Positions 56,682 to 64,000 of a stretch of 64,000 bases of DNA are shown one piece after another. The stretch spans positions 1,364,001-1,428,000 of the forward strand of contig CP114060.1 in NCBI GenBank assembly GCA_026967495.1, in the 5' to 3' direction. This DNA comes from Rouxiella badensis (GTDB lineage Bacteria > Pseudomonadota > Gammaproteobacteria > Enterobacterales > Enterobacteriaceae). Every line of letters begins with the position of its first letter. Position 1 is the first letter of the stretch. Both the position numbers and the translations under genes were made by a program. Below the pieces are notes generated by a model. That model did not search any database and was not told where the DNA came from. It saw only the letters and a program-made list of their open reading frames with translations.

Positions 56682-58954
56682 ATGAGTGAAGTGACTCATG
56701 ACGGTACAGAGCGTTTAGCGCTGCATACGTTTACCGAGAATGCCTACCTGAACTACTCCATGTACGTAATCATGGACAGGGCACTCCCTTACATCGGCGA
56801 CGGCCTCAAGCCGGTTCAGCGCCGCATTATTTATGCTATGTCTGAGCTGGGTCTCAGCAATAACGCAAAATTTAAAAAATCTGCCCGTACCGTCGGTGAT
56901 GTATTGGGTAAGTATCATCCGCACGGCGACAGCGCCTGTTACGAAGCGATGGTATTGATGGCGCAGCCTTTCTCCTATCGCTATCCGCTGGTGGACGGGC
57001 AGGGGAACTGGGGCGCACCGGATGACCCTAAGTCGTTTGCCGCGATGCGTTACACCGAATCGCGTCTGTCGAAATACGCCGAAGTTCTGCTGCGTGAGCT
57101 GGCGCAGGGTACCGTTGACTGGGTGCCAAACTTCGACGGCACGATGCAGGAGCCGAAAATGCTGCCTGCGCGTCTGCCGAACATTCTTCTCAACGGCACC
57201 ACCGGCATTGCAGTAGGCATGGCGACGGACATTCCGCCGCATAACCTGCGTGAAGTTGCCAACGCTGCTGTCGCCTTGCTTGAAAAGCCCGGCAGCACGC
57301 TCGAAGATCTGCTGGAATACGTGCAGGGGCCGGACTTCCCGACTGAAGCCGAAATCATTACGCCGCGTAACGAGATCCGCAAAATTTACGAATCCGGCAA
57401 AGGCTCGGTTCGTATGCGTGCGCTGTGGAAAAAGAGGACGGCGAAGCAGTGATAACCGCGCTGCCGCATCAGGTTTCCGGTGCCAAGGTGCTGGAGCAGA
57501 TTGCCAGCCAGATGCGCGCCAAGAAGCTGCCGATGGTTGAGGATTTGCGCGACGAGTCGGATCACGAGAACCCGACCCGTTTGGTTATTGTTCCGCGATC
57601 TAACCGTATCGATCTCGATCAAGTGATGAACCACCTGTTTGCGACCACCGATCTTGAGCGCAGCTACCGGATCAACATGAACATGATCGGTCTGGATAAC
57701 CGTCCGCAGGTGAAAGGACTGGTTGAGATCCTGACCGAGTGGTTGTCGTATCGCCGTGACACCGTGCGCCGCCGTTTAAACTTCCGCCTGGATAAGGTGT
57801 TGAAGCGTTTGCATATTCTTGAAGGTTTGTTGATAGCCTTCCTGAACATCGACGAAGTGATCCACATCATTCGCTCCGAAGATGAGCCGAAACCGGTGTT
57901 GATGGAACGTTTTGCGCTGAGCGAAACGCAGGCCGAGGCGATTCTCGAGCTGAAATTGCGCCACCTCGCCAAGCTGGAAGAAATGAAGATCCGCGGCGAG
58001 CAGGACGAACTGGCGAAGGAGCGCGACCAGCTGCAGGCGCTGCTGGCTTCAGAACGTAAGCTGAGCACCCTGATCCGCAAAGAAATTCAGGCCGACGCCG
58101 AGGCCTACGGCGACGACCGCCGTTCGCCGATTATCGAGCGTGAAGAAGCGAAGGCGATGAGTGAAAGTGACTTCATTCCGTCCGAGCCGGTGACCGTTGT
58201 TCTGTCCGAGATGGGCTGGGTTCGCAGTGCCAAAGGGCATGATATCGACCCGACCGGCCTGAGTTACAAGGCGGGCGACAGCTTCCGCAGCGCCGCACGT
58301 GGTAAGAGCAATCAACCGGTGGTGTTCATCGACTCCACCGGTCGCAGCTATGCGTTGGACACCAACACGCTGCCGTCGGCGCGTGGTCAGGGCGAGCCAT
58401 TAACCGGTAAGCTGACGCCGCCGCCGGGCGCGACTATCCAGCAGGTGCTGATGGCCGCTGACGATCAGAAGCTGCTGATGGCCTCCGACGCAGGCTACGG
58501 TTTCGTGTGTACCTTTAACGATTTGGTTGCACGCAACCGTGCGGGCAAGGCGATGATCACGCTGCCTGAGAACGCCAGTGCGCTGCCGCCTATCGAGCTG
58601 GTGGGTGACGACGACATGCTGTTGTCGATTACCAGCGCGGGCCGCATGCTGTTGTTCCCGGTCGCCGATTTACCCCAGCTGTCGAAGGGTAAAGGCAACA
58701 AGATTGTCTCAATTTCTGCGGCTGATGCCGCATCGGGAGCCGATAAACTTGCCTGGTTACTGGTGCTGGCACCGCAAACGTCTATCACGCTGCATGTTGG
58801 CAAGCGCAAGCTGACGCTGCGTCCTGAAGATTTGCAGAAGTTCCGCGCTGAACGCGGCCGCAAAGGCACGCTGCTGCCACGCGGTTTGCAGCGTATTGAC
58901 AGGGTCGAAGTCGATGGACCGGCGCGTCCTTCAGTCGGTGACAGCGAAGAATAA
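56682..58954 (+). CDS. parC: DNA topoisomerase IV subunit A ParC (frameshifted)
   Basis: DNA-breaking subunit of topoisomerase IV. The winged-helix/tower core has GKYHPHGDSACYEAMV, with Ser and Glu at the usual quinolone-contact positions (80 and 84 in E. coli), and the active-site Tyr in FAAMRYTESRLS. The tower and coiled-coil gate (TETQAEAILELKLRHL-like) and the C-terminal pinwheel domain follow. The frame breaks at 57452; one A missing from the A5 run 57429-57433 restores LWKKEDGEAVITALPHQVSG and gives 757 residues (E. coli 752). Essential, so a sequence error is likely. Confidence 0.96.
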
Positions 58955-58976
58955 CGCATCTTATATTGCTTTAATC

Positions 58977-58995
58977 AGGGCACTTCGGTGCCCTT
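58977..58995 (+). terminator. candidate terminator after parC
   Basis: AGGGCAC-TTCG-GTGCCCTT, a stable tetraloop hairpin 22 bases past the parC stop with only a weak T tract. Confidence 0.55.
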
Positions 58996-59240
58996 AATTG
59001 CCCAGCTTCACAAAGAATGAAACGATAATTATCAACTTGTGCACGAGCTTGATAATCTTTATTCCTGAGTACAAATAATTTACGTTTGTTGCAATCGCTA
59101 TTATTTGGATTAATAAAAACCCTCTCCGGGTGAAGAATAACTATTGTATAGAGCCAGCTGAGGCCCGAGAATAGTCCAGCGGCAAGGGAACGGCAGGGGC
59201 AAACAGAGTTTGACTCCGGTTGTATGCTTAAGAGGGTGTT

Positions 59241-59983
59241 ATGTTATTTATTTTTCGCTTTATTTATGTCGTGGTTTTCTCAATTCTGTTGTGCATTTTC
59301 GGTTCTATTTATTGCCTTTTCAGTCCAAGAAATCCAAAACATGTTGCGACTTTCGGCCATCTTTTTGGCGAACTGGCACCTATCCTTGGCCTGAGGGTTG
59401 AAAAACGAACGCCTCCTGAGGCCGCCCATTACGGCAACTGTATTTACATTGCTAACCACCAGAATAACTACGACATGGTGACAGCGGCCAAAGCCGTTCA
59501 GCCTCGCACCGTGACCGTGGGTAAAAAAGCCTGGTATGGATCCCGTTCTTCGGGCCGCTGTACTGGCTGACCGGTAACCTACTGATTGACCGTGATAACC
59601 GCACCAAAGCGCACGGCACTATCTCTCAGGTTGTCGAGCAAATTAAAAAGAAAAACGTTTCTATCTGGATGTTCCCGGAAGGCACCCGCAGCCGTGGGCG
59701 CGGTCTGATGCCGTTCAAAACCGGTGCTTTCCACGCGGCCATCTCCGCCGGTGTGCCTATCGTCCCAATCTGTGTGTCTAACACCAGCAACAAAATCAAA
59801 CTTAACCGCTGGAATAACGGTTTGGTGATTGTTGAAATGCTGCCGCCGATTGACACTACGCAGTATGGTAAAGAACGCCTGCGCGAATTATCGGAACACT
59901 GCCGTCAATTGATGGCCGATAAAATAGCCGAGCTTGATGCGGAAGTTGCGCAGCGCGAAGCCGAGATGAAGATAAAAAAATAA
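59241..59983 (+). CDS. plsC: 1-acyl-sn-glycerol-3-phosphate acyltransferase PlsC (frameshifted)
   Basis: Adds the second acyl chain to make phosphatidic acid; essential. An N-terminal membrane helix (FIYVVVFSILLCIFGSIYCL) is followed by acyltransferase block I (IANHQNNYD, the H-X4-D motif) and block III (WMFPEGTRSRGRG). The frame breaks after VGKKA. One A missing in the A6 run 59523-59528 restores GKKSLVWIPFFGPLYWLTGN and gives 247 residues (E. coli 245). AAGAGGG precedes the ATG. Confidence 0.95.
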
Positions 59984-60117
59984 ATAGTTATTTTTAATTC
60001 CCCGCCGGATAAGGGCTTTTTACAGAGCCTCACGGCGGGCAATTATTATAGGGTCCGCCGCCATTGAAGGTCAGTGGGCTGATATCGCAGCTTAGATTTT
60101 GTGTTCATGGAGAAGAT

Positions 60118-61539
60118 ATGTCCCTCAGTCGTCGCAGTTTTATACAGGCAACTGGAATGGCGCTTGCCGCCGGGTCTTTGCCGCTGAGGGCAAACGCAAG
60201 CGAGGCCCAGCCCGTATTACCTGTTCCTCCGCTGATTGAGTCCCGCCGCGGACAACCTCTTTTCCTGACGCTTCAGCAGTCGCATTGGGCATTTTTGGGC
60301 GGCAGTAAAGCACCGGTCTGGGGCTTTAACGGGATGTATCTCGGCCCGACGGTGCGGGTTTACAACGGCGATGACGTTAAGCTTATCTACAGCAATCGCC
60401 TGCCTGTGCCGGCGGCTATGACCATCAGTGGTCTACAGGTTCCCGGCACGCTGACCGGCGGCGCGGCGCGTTTGATGTCGGCGGGCAGCGACTGGTCACC
60501 GGTGCTGCCTATTCGTCAGCCTGCCGCAACCTGCTGGTATCACGCCAATACGCCAGGGCACATGGCTGCGCACGTCTATAACGGGCTGGCAGGGATGTGG
60601 CTGGTGGAAGATGACGTCAGCAAGAGTCTGCCGCTGCCTAATCACTACGGTGTGGACGATTTCCCGGTGGTTATTCAGGACAAGCGTCTGGATAATTTCG
60701 GCGTGCCACAGTACGACACCCCCGCCAGCGGCGGTTTCTTCGGTGATACCATGCTGGTTAACGGCGTGCAGAGTCCGTTTGTGCAGGTCTCGCGCGGCTG
60801 GGTGCGTTTGCGTTTACTCAACGCCTCAAATGCGCGTCGCTATGAGCTGACGCTGACCGACAATCGCCCATTCCACGTGATAGCCTCCGACCAAGGGTTC
60901 CTGCCTGCGCCGGTCTCCGTGCAGCGCCTTTCTCTGGCGCCCGGTGAACGCCGTGAAGTGCTGATTGATATGTCGCAGGGCGACGAGGTGTCGGTGTCTG
61001 CTGGCGAAGCCGCGGGTATTATGGACAGGCTGCGCGGTCTGTTCCAGCCTTCAAGCATTCTGGTTTCGACCATCGTGCTTACCTTGAAACCTACCGGCCT
61101 GCTGCCGCTGGTGACTGACAATCTCCCTATGCGCCTGCTCGCCGATCAGCTGATCGTCGGTAACGTTGTGCGCAGCCGCGAGTTCCGCCTGGGGGATAAC
61201 CAGCCGGGCATCAATGGCGCGGTGTTTGATCCCTCAAGGACCGACGTTCAGGCGTTGCAAGGGACGTGGGAGCGCTGGACGGTGCACGCGGACCTGCCGC
61301 AGCCATTCCACGTTCAGGGCGTGACCTTTATGGTCAAGACGGTTAACGGTGCTGCACCGCTGGTAGAAGACGCTGGATTCAAGGATACGGTGTGGGTTGA
61401 TGGCGAGGTTGAACTGCTGGTTTACCTCAATCAGCCGTCCTATGACCATTTCCCGTTCTTCTTCTACAGCCAGACGTTAGAGCTCGCCGATCGCGGTTCG
61501 ATGGGGCAGATGGTCATACAACCCTCGCCGAGCTATTAA
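60118..61539 (+). CDS. ftsP: cell-division protein FtsP (SufI), Tat-exported
   Basis: Multicopper-oxidase-fold protein that protects the divisome under stress but lacks enzymatic copper. The start at ATG 60118 follows GGAGA and gives a twin-arginine signal peptide (MSLSRRSFIQATGMALAAGS). Three cupredoxin domains follow; the sites where true oxidases keep HxH copper ligands are altered, as expected for FtsP. Length 473 (E. coli 470). Directly after plsC, as in E. coli. Confidence 0.94.
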   Translation: MSLSRRSFIQATGMALAAGSLPLRANASEAQPVLPVPPLIESRRGQPLFLTLQQSHWAFLGGSKAPVWGFNGMYLGPTVRVYNGDDVKLIYSNRLPVPAAMTISGLQVPGTLTGGAARLMSAGSDWSPVLPIRQPAATCWYHANTPGHMAAHVYNGLAGMWLVEDDVSKSLPLPNHYGVDDFPVVIQDKRLDNFGVPQYDTPASGGFFGDTMLVNGVQSPFVQVSRGWVRLRLLNASNARRYELTLTDNRPFHVIASDQGFLPAPVSVQRLSLAPGERREVLIDMSQGDEVSVSAGEAAGIMDRLRGLFQPSSILVSTIVLTLKPTGLLPLVTDNLPMRLLADQLIVGNVVRSREFRLGDNQPGINGAVFDPSRTDVQALQGTWERWTVHADLPQPFHVQGVTFMVKTVNGAAPLVEDAGFKDTVWVDGEVELLVYLNQPSYDHFPFFFYSQTLELADRGSMGQMVIQPSPSY

Positions 61540-61561
61540 TAAACTCGCCAGGCTATTCAAT

Positions 61562-61592
61562 AAAAAAGGGAGCGGCAGGCACCGCTCCCTTC
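61562..61592. terminator. bidirectional terminator between ftsP and dkgA
   Basis: AAAAAAGGGAGCGG-CAGGCA-CCGCTCCCTT, a ten-base-pair stem between convergent genes. The A tract favours the minus strand (dkgA). Confidence 0.85.
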
Positions 61593-61602
61593 CGCATTCA
61601 GA

Positions 61603-62433
61603 TCAGAAATTCAGTTTATGTTCAGGGTTTGGCCCTAAACGTTTGCCGGTATCCAGCTTAGTGAACTCTGACAGCTCTTCTTTTTCCAGCTTGAAGTCGA
61701 AAACGTTGAAGTTTTCGTGAATACGCTTTGGCGTGACGGATTTAGGGATAACAATCAATCCGTTATCAAGGTGCCAGCGAATTACGATTTGCGCCGGTGT
61801 CTTGCCATATTTCTTGGCCAATTTCTGAATCAAAGCTTCTTCGAACAGGCCGTCTCCGCCCTGAGCCAGTGGGCTCCAGGACTCGGTCGCGATGCGATGC
61901 GTCGCGTTCCATGCGTGCAGTTGGCGCTGCGGCAGTGAAGGGTGCAGCTCTATCTGGTTCACGGTTGGCGCGGTGCCGGTTTCATCAATCAGGCGCTGTA
62001 GGTGAGGAATATGGAAGTTACACACGCCGACACTCTTCGCCAGTCCCTGTTCCTTTAATTTCAGCAGCTGTTTCCACGACTCGACGTAGTTGTCCTGATC
62101 CGGCAGCGGCCAGTGGATGAGATACAGATCGATATAGTCGAGTTTGAGTTTATCGAGGCTCTCCTCGAGGGCTTTCTGTGCATACAGCTGCTGATCGTTC
62201 CACAGCTTAGTGGTCACAAAAATCTCTTCACGCGGGATACTGGTTTCCGCCAGCGCTCGGCCAACGCCCACTTCGTTTTTATACGCGGCGGCGGTGTCGA
62301 TGTGGCGATAGCCTGCGTCAAGTGCGGTAGCTACCGCATGGGTCGCTTCGTCGTTGCTGGCTTTCCAGACGCCGAGGCCGAGTTGGGGAATTCGATTGCC
62401 GTCATTGAGCTTTATGATGGACTGCGTTGACAT
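61603..62433 (-). CDS. dkgA: 2,5-diketo-D-gluconate reductase A / methylglyoxal reductase DkgA
   Basis: NADPH-dependent aldo-keto reductase of 276 residues. The start at ATG 62433 follows AGGAG. Catalytic tetrad residues lie in DAGYRHIDTAAAYKNEVGVG (Asp, Tyr), TTKLWND (Lys) and LYLIHWPLP (His); the coenzyme site is VIPKSVTPKRI. It reduces diketogluconate, methylglyoxal and related aldehydes. In E. coli it follows yqhD under YqhC control; here yqhD is absent and dkgA faces yqhC directly. Confidence 0.95.
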   Translation of the reverse strand: MSTQSIIKLNDGNRIPQLGLGVWKASNDEATHAVATALDAGYRHIDTAAAYKNEVGVGRALAETSIPREEIFVTTKLWNDQQLYAQKALEESLDKLKLDYIDLYLIHWPLPDQDNYVESWKQLLKLKEQGLAKSVGVCNFHIPHLQRLIDETGTAPTVNQIELHPSLPQRQLHAWNATHRIATESWSPLAQGGDGLFEEALIQKLAKKYGKTPAQIVIRWHLDNGLIVIPKSVTPKRIHENFNVFDFKLEKEELSEFTKLDTGKRLGPNPEHKLNF

Positions 62434-62711
62434 AAATTTCTCCTGTAGGGGAATGCGTAATCCACGCATTAATTGCCTGATTGAGTAAGTTTAGTAAATG
62501 AATAGCCATTTCGCTGAGTTTGCTAATGATTCATTTTCAGGTATTTATCCAAAAAATGTGCTTAACCTGCTCAGAGAAAGACTCTGGCGGACCCGGCGAA
62601 TTTTTATAATGCATATTCCTGTTTAAAACTTGCCTAATCCTGCAAGCCGCTATAGCAATCATAAGAGTTATGGCAGAATCATTGCCAGTTTGTTTTATTC
62701 GGAGAAGAGTC
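62434..62711. other. divergent regulatory region between dkgA and yqhC
   Basis: 278 bases between divergent starts; expected to hold the YqhC operator and both promoters. No repeat convincing enough to be called an AraC-type site was identified by eye. Confidence 0.4.
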
Positions 62712-63640
62712 ATGCAAGATGTTGAAAGCCTGTGCGCCGAACTGGCAAAAAAGTCGAGCGGCTGACCGAGACGTCTCCCAAATTTCAGTCTAGCGTGCCG
62801 CAGGCAACGCTGATGTGTTACTCGAGCTATCACGCTCGGCAGCCGGTGATGTATAACCCCAGCGTCACGATTGTGTTTCAGGGCAGCAAGATTGGCTATC
62901 TGGGCAACAAAACCTTTTCCTACGATCCCAAGAATTACCTGATGCTGACCGTTCCGCTGCCGTTCGAATGCGAGACCTTTGGTACACCAGAGAGGCCGGT
63001 AACCGGCGTGTCTATCCGCATCGATCCCGGTATGTTGCAGGACCTTCTGATGGAAATGGGCGATGAAGGGTTCCCGCATCAGCCGGACCAGTCTTCGGGG
63101 ATCACTTCGGGTTTGCTCGATGAGGACATTCTCTGCGCCAGCGAGCGTCTGCTAGACGTGATGGACAAGCCGCTGCGCGCCAAGGTGCTCGGCCCACAGA
63201 TCATTCGTGAGATTTTGTTTTTTATTCTGACCAGTGAAAATGGCGGTGCGTTGCAGGCATTGGTGAATCGTCATACGCATTTCAGCCAGATAACCAAGGC
63301 ACTGCGCAAGATTGAGAATCACTATGCCGAGACGCTCAGCGTTGAGCAGCTGGCCAGTGACGTTAATATGAGCGTCTCGGCGTTCCACCACAATTTCAAG
63401 GCTGTCACCAGCACCTCGCCCTTGCAGTATCTGAAGAATTATCGCCTGCACAAGGCGCGGGCAATGATGATCTACGACGGCTTGAAAGCCAGCAGTGCGG
63501 CCATCAGCGTGGGATATGAAAGTGCCTCACAGTTTAGCCGCGAGTTTAAACGTTACTTTGGCGTTACGCCGAGCGACGAAATCGCCCGCATGCGTGAGGT
63601 AAACTCGCAGACCATTACCGAAACGGTATTCGGCTCTTAA
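62712..63640 (+). CDS. yqhC: AraC-family transcriptional regulator YqhC (frameshifted)
   Basis: Activator of aldehyde-detoxification genes in E. coli. The ATG at 62712 opens MQDVESLCAELAKK and then stops in the raw frame. One A missing from the A6 run 62747-62752 restores KKVERLTETSPKFQSSVPQA and the N-terminal AraC_N cupin-like domain (VTIVFQGSKIGYLGNKTF). The C-terminal double helix-turn-helix is intact: LSVEQLASDVNMSVSAFHHN and SAAISVGYESASQFSREFKR. Length after correction is 309. Divergent from dkgA and overlapping the stop of yghB by four bases. Confidence 0.93.
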
Positions 63641-64000
63641 GAGGCGATTTTATGGCGATTACGCCATACGACCAGCAGCGCGCCGGCCAGTCCGGTGACC
63701 AGGAGCAGGGCAGGTAAAATCATCAAGCCTGCCATAACCTTGTCTTCGTGACGTTGCACGAAAGGAATATGGCACAGTGCATAACCCATGCCCATGATAA
63801 CCCCCACCCATAGCACCGCACTCAGCCAGTTGAATACCTGAAAACGACGGTTTTCGAGGCCAGAAATACCGGCAATAGTGGGCAGCAGAGTGCGGACAAA
63901 GCCGATAAACCGCGCCGCGAGCAGGGCGGCTAATCCGTGGTTATTGAAGAGGGCATGGGCACGGTCATGATACTGGGCGGGCAGTTGAAGCAGCCAACCT
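63637..64000 (-). CDS. yghB: DedA family inner-membrane protein YghB, C-terminal part
   Basis: The last 121 codons of a DedA/SNARE-associated membrane protein; the 5' end lies outside the window. It shows LPAQYHDRAHALFNNHGLAA, the family's RFIGFVRTLLPTIAGISGLE motif with the essential Arg residues, GVIMGMGYALCHIPFVQRHE and a final helix (GLMILPALLLVTGLAGALLV) with a basic end RNRHKIAS. These match E. coli YghB. DedA proteins support proton-motive-force-dependent lipid trafficking and cell division. Convergent with yqhC with overlapping stop codons. Confidence 0.93.
   Translation of the reverse strand, partial: GWLLQLPAQYHDRAHALFNNHGLAALLAARFIGFVRTLLPTIAGISGLENRRFQVFNWLSAVLWVGVIMGMGYALCHIPFVQRHEDKVMAGLMILPALLLVTGLAGALLVVWRNRHKIAS

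Overview
The window is a chromosomal segment of a Gram-negative gammaproteobacterium of the order Enterobacterales. It carries an unbroken run of genes in the order known from the E. coli 3.2 Mb region (ileX-mug-rpoD-dnaG-rpsU-tsaD-plsY-folB-uppP-cca-ygiM-ygiF-glnE-hldE-ubiK-ribB-ygiD-ygiC-ygiB-tolC-nudF-yqiB-cpdA-yqiA-parE-ygiN-mdaB-parC-plsC-ftsP-dkgA-yqhC-yghB). The proteins are clearly homologous to E. coli ones but not near-identical. A secreted polygalacturonase and a group-1-type exopolysaccharide locus suggest a plant- or environment-associated member (Yersiniaceae, Hafniaceae or Erwiniaceae; Rahnella/Ewingella-like is a guess). I cannot fix the genus from this sequence.

Layout. Bases 1-4600 hold the 5' part of bglX, yjcB, an RcsA-like regulator behind a long AT-rich upstream region with a good RcsAB-box match, a periplasmic class A acid phosphatase and ogt. 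Bases 4605-22934 form an exopolysaccharide (capsule/amylovoran-like) locus. It has a JUMPstart/ops leader, then wzi-wza-wzb-wzc-wbaP (export, tyrosine-kinase control and initiation), five AT-rich glycosyltransferase genes, a Wzy-like polymerase, a Wzx-like flippase, an opposite-strand secreted GH43 galactanase-like enzyme, a GT14 transferase and ugd, closed by a terminator. Bases 22935-25900 are a short accessory stretch: an inverted-repeat element, yecA with a tiny upstream membrane-protein ORF, a GH28 polygalacturonase, a 52-codon ORF and tRNA-Ile2. From 26 kb to the end the DNA is conserved housekeeping: transcription/replication (rpoD, dnaG, rpsU), tRNA modification and repair (tsaD, cca), lipid and envelope (plsY, uppP, hldE, tolC, plsC, ftsP), cofactors (folB, ribB with FMN riboswitch, ubiK) and topoisomerase IV (parE, parC). 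One non-syntenic insertion, a sulfatase-fold phosphoethanolamine-transferase-like gene, sits after ribB.

How it works together. WbaP should load galactose-1-phosphate (or glucose-1-phosphate) onto undecaprenyl phosphate. Six transferases extend the repeat unit, Ugd supplies UDP-glucuronate, Wzx flips it, Wzy polymerises it, Wza/Wzc/Wzb export it and Wzi anchors it. RfaH (through ops) and Rcs (through the RcsA-like protein) are the expected regulators. The GH43 enzyme has the active-site pattern of exo-beta-1,3-galactanases and may trim a galactan-like polymer.

Quality warning. At least 19 genes are split or altered by single-base indels, 22 events in all, mostly one base missing from a run of 4-7 identical bases. 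The essential genes rpoD, tsaD, plsY, parE, parC and plsC are among them. Correcting one base in each restores proteins of the family's usual length. The likely cause is residual sequencing error, so I annotate these as single genes with a noted frameshift rather than as pseudogenes.
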